Both the position numbers and the translations under genes were made by a program. Positions 40,260 through 50,268 of a stretch of DNA of 64,000 bases are shown here, one piece after another; the first letter of the stretch is position 1, and each line of letters starts with the position of its first letter. This stretch comes from Papiliotrema nemorosa. Its lineage: Eukaryota > Basidiomycota > Tremellomycetes > Tremellales > Rhynchogastremaceae. The notes below the pieces were generated by a model. That model was given only the letters and a program-made list of their open reading frames with translations, did no database searches and was not told the origin of the DNA. The stretch spans positions 186,001 to 250,000 of the forward strand of contig JASKOT010000021.1 of assembly GCA_032158125.1 (NCBI GenBank). The letters run 5' to 3'.

Positions 40260-41025
40260 ATGGCTGCAATAACCCGTACATCCACTCTCCCATCTTTCAA
40301 ACCATCCCCCGTCCGCTTCCCCCCCACCATGGCCAACGTGAGTAGATGGCTTTCAATCTGACAACCTCGAAGATGGTATCATAGCTGATCACTATGCTTC
40401 TCTCTTATTGCGCTTTTCACACATTTTCCGACTTCTGCCGTATTCTTCGACTTCTTGGTCAATCTCGAAACCTCGTCCGTTTGGTGTCTCCTTGCGCGAA
40501 TCTCTTCAATATCTCTCATGGAACACAAACGCTTTGCTGTAATGCCGGTCGAATGCGATTTCACACTGGCACAACATGGCTGTATCGATGATATTTGCTC
40601 ACTCTGGCGTAAACCATTGTTCATTCATCCAATCCGGACTGCTCAATATCATCGCCTTTTGATACACTACAACTACCTCTCTCGCTTCCTCTGATCGGCC
40701 TTCCACGCCAACAGGTCATCTACAACACGCTGTTCAAGCGAAACTCGGTCTTTGTCTCTACCATCTTCCTCACCGCCTTTACCTTTTCGATCGGATACGA
40801 TGTGGCCACAAGTGCATGGTGGGACGCACACAACCGAGGTGTAAGTGTCGATTGAGTCTTCTGGATATTGTGGACCCCTGGTGCGGTGCCGGTGCACACA
40901 ATGCGTGCGCTCCGCTGTGGCGTCCTCAATTGTCGGGGCAAGAGGTTTAGGGACTGAGCTGATATGTGCAGAAACAATGGAAGGACATCCGACACAAATA
41001 TGTCGAGGCTGCCGAGGAGGAATAG
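40260..41025 (+). CDS. QCR9: cytochrome bc1 complex subunit 9
   Basis: Small single-span subunit of respiratory complex III in the inner mitochondrial membrane. The conserved protein is VIYNTLFKRNSVFVSTIFLT, AFTFSIGYDVATSAWWDAHN, then RG and KQWKDIRHKYVEAAEEE, in three exons; stop 41023-41025. Two starts are possible. ATG 40260 adds about 23 residues (MAAITRTSTLPSFKPSPVRF...), which could act as a presequence. ATG 40329 gives MAN directly before the first intron and matches the size of yeast Qcr9 (about 60 residues). The first intron, 40338-40714 (377 nt), is unusually long for this window. I report the longer start; the shorter is equally credible. Confidence 0.9.
40586..40654. repeat. 10-bp inverted repeat inside the long QCR9 intron
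   Basis: CGATGATATT at 40586-40595 pairs perfectly with AATATCATCG at 40645-40654, enclosing a 49-base loop. It would form a closing stem in the intron RNA. Neither snoRNA C/D boxes nor an H/ACA tail could be recognised. Confidence 0.55.
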
Positions 41026-41399
41026 ATGCGCTCTGTGAGAGGAGAGGAGTAGATGTGGAGGGTAGGGGCAGACTCGCTGGAGGGGGGTAATGTCAGGCGA
41101 GACAAAACGCAATGCATTGGCTTGTCCATCCCATTTAGTCCTGAGGCAATGGCACATGCGCTCTGTTGTTTGCTTTGTCGAAGGTGCATGCGGATCACTG
41201 ACTCGACGACGATGAGAATGCACAAACAGAAGCCATGAGAGTGCCGGTCATGTTGAAACTTCGGAATGAATGGGAACCCTGTCCAATGAAGCTTGGCGCG
41301 TAAAGCAAGCCAGCTAGCATCAACGATCCCCTACACCTCGAACCTTGTCTTTGCATTCCACATGCTAGCCATATCCACAACCCAAGTCGATACCCAATC
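41026..41399. other. spacer between QCR9 and the glutaminyl cyclase gene
   Basis: About 370 bases holding the QCR9 3' flank and the next gene's promoter. No gene recognised. Confidence 0.5.
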
Positions 41400-42857
41400 A
41401 TGAGACTAAGGAGTCTCTGCATATACCTACTCCCTCTGGGCTGGGCCCACGCAAAGTCGTACACTCCGCCGCGGGACGTCCACCCCCTGTCCGAGGACCA
41501 TTTACGGTCAATAGCGACGTCCAATCCGGCAGAATGGGATAGCGTGACAGAGGGACATTTGGGTAAACTCCTCATTCCTCGTGTTTGTGAGTCTTTGAGC
41601 ATCTCCCAGAGCTGTGACTGACGAGTCGCAGCTGGGACAGAGAACAAGTGAGGCCCACTTGAGTCGTGGTGACTGACGGTAGCACGCTGGTGCAACAATA
41701 CATCTCCTCCTTTTTCACCAAACTAGGATGGCACGAAGAGACGGTCCGTCATGACATTCACGGATCACTCCAAGCTGAATGACTAGACGCCGTTCCAAGG
41801 AGAAACACCTATCGGTATGGTCGACTTTAAGAATCTAATCTACACCTTTGATCCGTCTGCTCCGCGCAAGATTATCCTCTCCGCTCATTTCGATTCAAAG
41901 TATTTCGATTCTTACCCTGGAAACACTGTACGCCTCTCACTGTATCCTTGATCATGCGGGCTGAGAGCAGTTTGTCGGGGCGACGGACTCTGCGGCGCCT
42001 TGCGCCATGTTGATGGATCTGGCGGAGAGTATCACTCCCTTGCTGAAAGCTCGGAAAGTGAGGGTAGATTCTGGTCGTGGGGTTCTGCGAGATGGTTTCG
42101 ACGAGGAAGAAGCGGCCGAGACGACTGTACAGATCTTGTTTTTCGATGGGGAAGAAGCATTCCACGATTGGACAGATACCGATTCAGTCTACGGAGCAAG
42201 GTGAGCTATCCTCGCCATGTGACTTTGGTGAGATGGATGCGGTAGGCTGATAATAGACACCTCGCCGAGAAATGGGAGAACGAGTATTTACCATCCGACC
42301 ATCCCCTGGTCCGTCGCAGACAGAGCCCCACGCCGACCGTTCTCAACACCATCGACACACTTGTCCTCCTCGACTTGCTGGGCAACTCGCACGCGAGGAT
42401 ATACTCCTTTTTCAGGGAAACAGATTGGTTGCATTCTCTTATGGCTTCTGCGGATCATCGACTTCGAGAAGCCGGGCTGGTCGAGGTGGAACAGGGAGAA
42501 GAAGAGTGGTTCCCTATGATCAAGATGGGTAAAGGGATGATCGGTGATGATCATGTCCCGGTGAGTCTCGTAACGACCGCTCTTGTTTCTCACTGATGTG
42601 CAGTTTCTTCAACGGGGAGTCAACATTCTCCATGTCATCTCCAATCCTTTCCCAAACGTCTGGCATACTATAGCCGTACGTCAATGTCCACCTGTCTGTC
42701 CCGTGGCTCATGTCAGGACGATGCTTCGGCCCTGTCTTTGCCCGCTCTGAGGCGGTGGAACAGGATACTACGTGTGTTCACTACAGAATATCTCAATCTC
42801 CAACCCGAGTCATCATCGAAATCCGCCAGGTCAGGCGACGAACTAGTGCGCGATTAA
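41400..42857 (+). CDS. glutaminyl-peptide cyclotransferase (secreted, M28 fold)
   Basis: Converts N-terminal glutamine of proteins to pyroglutamate in the secretory route. The start at 41400 gives the signal peptide MRLRSLCIYLLPLGWAHAKS. The zinc-enzyme motifs follow: IILSAHFDSKYF (His/Asp), GATDSAAPCAMLMDLAESI (Asp), VQILFFDGEEAFHDW (Glu-Glu), and the late DDHVPFLQRGVNILHVISNP (metal His near the end) plus VWHTIADD. The Trp and Leu pattern around LDLLGNSHARIYSFF fits QPCT rather than aminopeptidases. Eight or so introns. Length of about 380 residues agrees with animal QPCT and fungal homologues. It converges with the complex I gene across 147 bases. Confidence 0.93.
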
Positions 42858-43004
42858 TGCCCATGACCTGGAATATCATGCTGAGTTGTAGTAGAATTGA
42901 ACCATAGATCCAGGGACAGTCGCATAGTGGCTGTGTATCTCATGCATTGCATATCTCCACGCGATATCTTACAACGCCCACTTTGTGTCTCCCCAATTCA
43001 CACT

Positions 43005-44732
43005 CTATCGATCAACCTCACCGAACACCAAGTCCATGGTACCGATAATGGCGACTGCGTCGGGCAAGAACTGGTGTCGCATCATGAAATCTGCTCCTTG
43101 CAAATGGGCGAATCCAGGGGCTCGAATCTTACACTTGTAAGGTCGGTTGGTACCGTCTGAAACGAGGAAGACTCCCATTTCACCCTTTGGCGCTTCAATG
43201 GCAGAGTATGTCTCTCCGGGTGGGACAGAGTATCCCTCGGAGTAGAGCTATACATGAGCGTAATCCAGTGGTTGAGGACGAGAGGATGCTCACCTTGAAG
43301 TGGTGGATCAAACTCTCCATAGACTCTTTCATCGATGCTCGTGGTGGTGGGACGATTTTGTGGTCATCGACCTTGACGGCACCGGCAGGCATCTTGTCCA
43401 GACATTGGTTGATGATTCGCAGCGATTCTCTAAATTCTTGGACACGACACAGGTATCGGTCGTCTGACAATGAGCGGAAGTTTCATCGGCGGGTAGGTGA
43501 CTCACAGCAGTCACCGTTCTTTCCGACAGGAACGTCAAACTCGACCTCGTCGTACTTGTCATATGGCTGCACTTTTCTTCCTCGTCAGCACACGTAGCAT
43601 GTCTTGCGTGAGGACCCACCTCAAATCCCATGGGACACCACTACCTCTCAACATGACACCTGAGAAACTGTAGTCTAGCGCCTCTTGAGCAGTGACCTTT
43701 CCAACGCCGATTGTTCTCGATTGCCAAATTCGGTTACCGGTGACGACCTCTTCAATCTCGTCTACTCGGCTCGAGAATTGAGTGGCCCATTTGTAAATGT
43801 CGTCCAGCAGACCATGGGGCAAGTCGAAAGCGACACCTCCTGGTCGGACATAGGCAGCGTGCATTCGTGCTCCAGAGACTCGCTCGTAAAACTCCATGAG
43901 CTTTTCACGTTCTTCGAAACCCCACAAGAAGGGTGTAAGAGCTCCGACATCTACATGTCAGCTTTGATCTGCTGCAGGAGGAGTTAGCTGACCCATTGCG
44001 TGCCTGCGGATCAGTACAAGCCTTTGGAAGTGGATGCAGCTAAACTCACGTCAAGACAGCCATCAAGTGGTTGAGCACCCGAGTGATCTCTCCAAACAGT
44101 GTTCTGATCCACTTTCCTCGCTCTGGGACTTCAATGTTGAGGAGCTTCTCCACGGCCAAAGAGTAACACAACTCGTTGGTCACTATCATCAGCTCAACCC
44201 AAACTCATGGAAGCGTGTACCCACTCATCGAAACGTAGTCCAATCGGTCAAAGTAGGGTAAAGCCTGAGTATAGTTTTTGTACTCGATGAGCTTTTCTGT
44301 ACCTCGATGAAGCAATCCAATGTGCGGGTCAGCACGCAGGATTTCCTAATCGCGTCAATGACCGACCACACCAAAGCACAAGGATGCTTACCTCTCCATT
44401 GAGCTCGAGAATCAATCGGAGCACACCGTGTGCGGCGGGATGTTGAGGACCAAAGTTGACGGTGAAATGTCGCATACTCGCTTCTTTTCTGTTTCCCTGT
44501 TCTGCCAAAATATCCTCGGCGCTCATACGGTGCAACCTGGGGGTGAGCTCTCAGAGCCCTAGCATTATCTTTCGACTCACTCTTCGACCGAGTGCGACAT
44601 GACGGGGACGGATCGACCTTCTACTGTAGGTTGACTGCTCCCTGCCGTAGGGGTGGCTAGAGATCGAAGGGGAGTGGAAGAAAACGATCGCGCCGGTAGC
44701 CTCGATACGAGGGGTCTGAGATTTCGCATCAT
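43005..44732 (-). CDS. NUO49: NADH:ubiquinone oxidoreductase 49-kDa subunit
   Basis: Core subunit (NDUFS2/NuoD) of respiratory complex I that helps form the quinone-binding pocket. An Arg/Ser presequence ([20 protein letters not shown]) starts at 44732. The catalytic protein begins [20 protein letters not shown], with [59 protein letters not shown] and [18 protein letters not shown]. Later blocks are [50 protein letters not shown] and [17 protein letters not shown]. It ends with [20 protein letters not shown] and GEVDR at 43005. The His of [10 protein letters not shown] and the quinone-site residues are intact. Its presence fits an obligately respiring basidiomycete. Confidence 0.97.
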
Positions 44733-45019
44733 CCTGTCGATTGTCTTCCTCTATTGCTTCAGACCGGGTGAGAATGGGTTATGTAGGGAGTGAGATGGAT
44801 GGTCGATCTGGTCCCAAGTTGGTCCAATAGCGATAGATCGATTGCCATCCTAACCCAACTCGACCGCGAATTTTGATTCCGTCCGTGGCACCATGCTAGC
44901 TAGACTAGACTGCGAGCTGCTCTACTCCGTCAGTGCATTGTCTGTCTGTATAGATCATTATGAGATGCATAGATGAAATTCAGGTCTAATCATAGTCTTC
45001 ACACCGCCATGTAGGCCGA

Positions 45020-46272
45020 CTACACATCTACTAACCCCTGGTGCACTCCCACTCTCCCCTCCTGCCTCTCGTCGCGCCTCGGCTGACCTCTCCATTCCCT
45101 CGCTTCCCCGCCTAAAACCCTCGCGTCCTCACCTCCCCCCGTCAAATCCTCATGCCCCGCATCATCATCGTCATCGTCTTCCAAGCTATACCTCGCGGCG
45201 AAACCCTCCGTCTCGTCCTGGTTCATGGCTGTATATCCTCCTCCTCGGTGTGACCTCCTTCCGAATCCCCATTTAGGCCGCGAAGGGTCCGAAGGGCGAT
45301 TCAGAGAAGGCATAGAGAGTTTGGGTAGGGATAATTTGGGAAAGGGGAACTGTTCCATACCCCGTTTTTGGAGGTAGAATCGGTTATACAGGGTGTATCC
45401 AGCAAACCAGGTCAAAATCGCAATGCCCAGACTACCATGAGCGCACGGTCAATGTGTAGCCTCGGCGGTGATAGAGCGTAGGCACCACTCACATTGAGCC
45501 GAAAGCTATATAGTGCCCCGTTTCAAGTTGAGCTTTCGGGTTCGTAGGACACGCTACGTGGGTTTTCCATTCAAAGAAGAAATGACACGATTGATCCGAA
45601 TCGAGCGGTGGAAGGGAAGCCACCAGTTGAGGTTTACCAGCCCCAAAGTCGGAAGGCGAGCAGACAAACTGTATATCAGCTTGTACTTGGCGGCTTGGTC
45701 GCGTGCGCAGCTTACCCGGATAGCTGTGGAGGCTTGTTCTTCAGAGTTGTAGGGACATGCCGATCCCCCGTCTAGGTATAATATCGGCTCGTTGGTCGAG
45801 GGAGAGATATGCAGCGTCGTATTGACTTGTCTATCATTAGTCTCTACCACCCACGACACCTTGTCCAACTCTACCAACCTGTCCATGCGGGTGATACCTG
45901 CATTGACGGTATGGCGGTGCCCACTCACCCTAATGAGAAATCCCCCTCGTCCCGACTGATAAAACCCGCAACGTTGTCCGGATCATCCACCTTCCAAAGT
46001 TCACTGACCACCGCCCTACACACGTTCAACTTGTAAGTGGCATCTCCGACTTGCGCTTCGTAATCCCCAGAAGCAGAGGACAAAGGGTTGAGATCGTAGT
46101 GTGTCCCATCGGGTAGGGTGAGCGTGCACGGCTTGTCCTCTGTATCTTTGGTCATCTTGTTCTCACCACTAGCGATTGTGCTTGGCAGTAGCTTCTTAAA
46201 GGTCGAGGGAGTGTAGAAGACGCAGCAAGATACGATGGCACAGCTCGTAGCATCAATGCCCGTTGTCAACAT
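45020..46272 (-). CDS. MRH-domain type I membrane protein (mannose-6-phosphate-receptor-like)
   Basis: Predicted glycan-binding sorting receptor of the Golgi or endosome, of the Mrl1/M6PR-like group; Atg27 is a related alternative. The lumenal MRH domain shows KPCTLTLPDGTHYDLNPLSS, YKLNVCRAVVSELWKVDD, SVVETNDRQVNTTLHI-type text (WVVETNDRQVNTTL), LYLDGGSACPYNSEEQASTA, IR joined to FVCSPSDFG, and the closing SCHFFFEWKTHVACPT. These give the Cys pairs and the Gln/Glu-type pocket residues of MRH. A membrane span (ILGIAILTWFAGYTLYNRFY) follows, then a cytosolic tail with KWGFGRRSHRGGGYTAM and an acidic cluster DDDDDDAGHEDL, a possible adaptor signal. The N-terminal hydrophobic stretch (from 46272) is a weak signal peptide, so the first exon may be incomplete. 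Confidence 0.8.
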
Positions 46273-46765
46273 TTCCTAGGCGGCCAACGCCGAACCCGGT
46301 CAGTGGCAAACGTATCGAGACCGCCTTCACCGAACTATATCGTCAGGCTGACAGCGCTCGAGGAGTAGGCGCCTTTTGATGAATCGTACATGTACATGAA
46401 GATCACCTTTACTTGCGCGCTCGCCTATAAGCACCACGATCGGCTCGGCCGCTGTCCGCTCACTATCGATCTCACATGGTTGCCACTCTGCCCTTCAGGC
46501 CTATCGAAGACTCTTCGTTGTCACCCCTCAGTTCACAGCACGGTCGGAGGGAGGTTGAGCAAGGCAGCTTCGAAAGTCGCCGGAAACCTATGATACATGA
46601 CCATACATATCAATCAAGTCGTTCATTTGCGGATGCGAAGACCGCCACCTATGCTTATCACCTGTGCGTCGATATTCGTGAAGAATCGTCAACAGTCCAT
46701 GAACGGCGTCTGTCCAAGCTACATTGCATCTTCTACCGCTCTTTCTATCTCGATGAGCTCGATAC
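46273..46765. other. spacer between the MRH protein and the N-glycanase
   Basis: About 490 bases. Open frames here on both strands look incidental; the N-glycanase coding frame ends at 46766 after a final short exon. Confidence 0.5.
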
Positions 46766-48997
46766 TCAGACCCAGTACTTCTTGCTACCCTGTCAGCGGG
46801 GCGTTTGGAAGTGAGGTTTGCGTACCCTCTGCCAAAGCCCACCGGTTGCTCCTGTGACGCCCACGAACCATTCTGGAGACTCTGCTTTTGAAACTTGACC
46901 TTCCTCGTCTTTCTCCGTGATTGCAGGAGCTAGGGGAATGGTCGTCTGCCAAAGCAGGAGTTCTTCTCCGTTTCGCAGAACAAGCCATCCCCATAGATGC
47001 CTCGTCTCGCCATCATAGAGCAGCTTGAGAGTATGCTCCTGGCCGTCGTTCAAGGGTGGGAGTGATCCAGGGGCGGAGCAAGCGATTGCTAATCGGTGAT
47101 GTGCGTTTGGAGGAGAGTGTACAGCGATATGGGGGACCTCCGGGTCCGCAGCGAAATCCCAAGATTGAAACGTATCAACTACCCGTCAGCTCGGCACGTC
47201 AAAAGAGCGAATGATCGAGAAAACTCACGTTCGATAGCAAAGTCTCCTTGGTTGGCTGTCTCTTGAGAATATCCTAGGCCATACCCGCCCTCGCCTATGT
47301 GAGGCTTGGAGAGAAACGCTAGGGCCATACCATCCGCTCCAGCACTTCCTGGTGGCGCGGTCATCCTGAACTGCAACTTGACAAGGAAGGAGCCGCTTTG
47401 AGATAGCGTCTGCGGGTGGAAGATTGCCGAGGTCTGACCTGCTTGTCTCGTGAGGCTCGCACCTGTCGAAGATACTTCCGTGTCCCCAAGAGTGCTGTAC
47501 GCCTGGAATGTGCTGTCACTGAAGATGCTGTGAAGGACTGTCGTCACCTGATTGCCACTCGATTAGGAAAACCCTACTCACCTTTATACTTTGGCGGATC
47601 GATATTGAGACGCTCGCCCAACTCGTCTCGCATCGCCCGCCACTCCATCGTGCCCGAGGTACGGCCTGTTAGAGACGTAAATTCCGCTTCGCTCCATCTT
47701 TTCGCTTGGTCCACGACCCATAAGCGATGCGTCATGTCACGCTCCTCTGCTTGCTTGACTGACTCTAGACTCAAACCTAGGCGCAGTCTCACAGTGATCT
47801 CCAAGATTGACTGTTGTGAGTCATGCCAGACCCAGAAGATGAAGCTGACCTGTGCCAAGAAGGACTCTCTCCACCCTTTCGCTCGTCTCCGTTGTCTGCA
47901 AGCTTCCCAGTCGTCCACGTAGTATCTTGTAACGTCTTCTGCACCTTCTGGACCCACAGCCCTGATGTTTAGTCACACCCTGGGACTCATGACATACAAG
48001 CAGAAAGCCTGCTTCTTGCCCCAGCCCCTAGCATACAAAAGAGGCTTGTTGATGGTCGCCTCGCTGTTCTCAGTCATATGGTGGGTGTGGAAGAGAGGAC
48101 CCACCACGAATCTACGTGTACCCAGTGCTCCAATGTAGTCGACCAATACTCGTTCCAGACGTGATCCTCGCTACAATCAGCTCTCGAGATACGCCACAGT
48201 GTCGAGCTCACCTATTCCAGACATATCTCGCTCTCAATCCTACGGCTCGCAGAATTTCGTAAAAGAGATGAGCCCATTCACCTATCCCTCAGCGAGAAAA
48301 ATCATTCGAGAGAGGGACTCACCACATCTTCCAGTCTTGGTCTTGAGTAACATGACCGGATTACCATATCTCGGGAATCTCACCACCCCACCACAACCCT
48401 CTTTCGGGCACGTATGCAACTCGACTCTTCCCGCACCTTGAGTCTTCTCGTCATTCGTCGGAGAGACACCAGATCCACCTTTACATTCGGTACCACACTT
48501 GTCGCACAAGACAGGATCGACCCATTTCATGAAAGATTGCTTGAACCAGATGGCCAAAGCGAGAGCATGGGCGTCTTCCACCCCGAAAGGTTGGAAAGGT
48601 GGGTCAAGTAGGAGATCCCGGATAGCTCTCGACAAGTCGGGTAGGGTCTGGAGGATATCTAACCGTAGCTGTCTGTCAGTGTCAAAGCCGGCTATCTACG
48701 CACTTGACGGTCTTGGGGTTGACTATGGGCGTACAAACCTCGAAGGGTGTTTTGGACGTCTGCATCTGTAGAGCGGTTCGCCGTGAGGTGTCCCCGCAGC
48801 AGTCGTAACAAGTGAAGGGTAGCAAGCTGTACAACTTCACTCAAAGCGGATAGAGAGGATGCGGACGGCGGAGTGATGGTAGGAATCACGCCCGATAAAG
48901 TCTGAGCGCGGTTCAGTCGTAGTCGATGACCTAGATATCCTATCAAAGCAGGATGAGGGTTGACCACGCATGGTGCACCGCTAGAAGAGGCCGCCAT
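46766..48997 (-). CDS. PNG1: peptide:N-glycanase with C-terminal L-type lectin domain
   Basis: Cytosolic enzyme that strips N-glycans from misfolded glycoproteins during ER-associated degradation. ATG 48997 begins MAASSSGAPCVVNPHPALIG, followed by a helical region and a zinc knuckle (CDKCGTEC and HTCPKEGCGG). The transglutaminase-fold triad is complete: Cys in TKTGRCGE, His in EDHVWNEYW, Asp in HWVHVDSCEAT (the last restored over an intron). The C-terminal ~200 residues are neither the animal PAW domain nor absent as in yeast. They read as a legume-type lectin: FSDSTFQAYSTLGDTEVSST, GSFLVKLQFRMTAPPG, GADGMALAFLSKPHIGEGGY, GLGYS, FAIELDTFQSWDF, HIAVHSPPNAHHR and EWFVGVTGATGGLW, ending QRGSKKYWV at 46766. 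About ten introns. Confidence 0.9.
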
Positions 48998-49158
48998 GGT
49001 GAAGCAGGACACGACGCACCACGGGTGAAGAAAGAGTTGATGCTGGGTAGCAGGTATAAGGGAGAAGTAAGCAAGGGAGAAGGAAGGGTTGAGTCGAGGT
49101 GGACCTTGTAGGTGGAGGTTGGACCGTTATTCCAGGTCAAGGTCTACCGTCACTCTGC

Positions 49159-50207
49159 ATGCCCTTGGTCTCATACTCGTCAGACTCTGATGACGAGACA
49201 GAGAGTTCAGAGGCGGTAGCTCCTGGAGCCGACCCCATCAGCCGGTAAGTTAATCCCATGGTGCGGTGACAACTGACGAGATAGCAAACGGACCCTTCCT
49301 GCTCTTCCCGACTCGTTCCCCTCTGGTCAGTCGTGCGACTGGACGAGAATACAAAGTCTGACGTCCAGGTCAAGGACCTAACGATGATCCGGCTTTACAT
49401 CAAGGTCGAAAGCGGACTCGACCTTATGTGGATGGGGATCACGACACGCACATTTACATTTCGTGTACGCAAACCCACTCGGTCTCTCACATGTCAACAT
49501 GGCTGATGCCACTAGTGGAGATTCCAAAGCGATTGTCTGAACAAATCAAGAGCCTCGTGACTAGCTTGCAAGCCAGTCTTCCGGATGTACACCTACATAC
49601 ATACTTGTCGACGTCGACCGAGCTGCACGTCTCGCTCTCGCACGCTTTCCCACTTCGACAATCACAGATTCCCCAATTCAGGACAGACTTGACACGAGCT
49701 CTACAACTCCACGGTGCCAAGTCGCGAGGGGCAACTCCGCTGAGGGTCAGTCTGGGCGGGAAGATAAGGGTGTACCGTAATGGAAGGCGGTATGGGGGTG
49801 ACGGCCACGGCGGGAGGACCTTTCTGGCGCTTCAAGTGGGAGCTGGTGCCAAGGAGGTGAGCGGCTCGTACAATCTCGCTGAGGGTCAGATCGATGGGAT
49901 CGTACAAGCAGTCATACATCCCTTGCTGAAGACTCTCCATCGACCTTTATACCATTCCGACCCGGAGTATCACGCTTCTTTCGCTTGGTGTTTGACCGAG
50001 GAGGGGGGAGAGGTCGATGCACGAGTAGATCGCGGCGGATCTGATGTCATGACATATCCAACTGCAGATCCAGTTCACAGAGAGCTTTTACGGCGAATGG
50101 ATGTGGAGTTTGAATCAGGTATCCTCGGTGCTCAGCCACCTTTGGGATGGGTCATCGACAAGTTGGTAGTGAAAATTGGCAAGGATGTTCTGAAAGTCCC
50201 TCTATGA
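49159..50207 (+). CDS. USB1: U6 snRNA 3'-end phosphodiesterase Usb1
   Basis: 2H-phosphoesterase that trims and protects the oligo(U) tail of U6 snRNA in the nucleus. The start at 49159 gives MPLVSYSSDSDDETESSEAV, an acidic Ser-rich opening. Two short introns precede RKRTRPYVDGDHDTHIYIS. The two catalytic HxS motifs are ELHVSLSHAFPLR (His-Val-Ser) and EYHASFAWCLTEE (His-Ala-Ser). Between them is FLALQVGAGAKE, the beta strand seen in Usb1, and near the end WVIDKLVVKIGKDV, also a family hallmark. Length about 285 residues. It diverges from PNG1 over 161 bases and converges with the bZIP gene across 61 bases. Confidence 0.93.
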
Positions 50208-50268
50208 TACCTGTAGGCACTTGTCTTTACATGCATCCTGCCCAGCGCGCGAGTCGTGGCGCTCTTCT

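Noticed and set aside
40581..40660. C/D-box snoRNA in the QCR9 intron
   Set aside because: The GATGA text lacks a proper RUGAUGA start and no CUGA D box sits at the right place; kept only as an inverted repeat.
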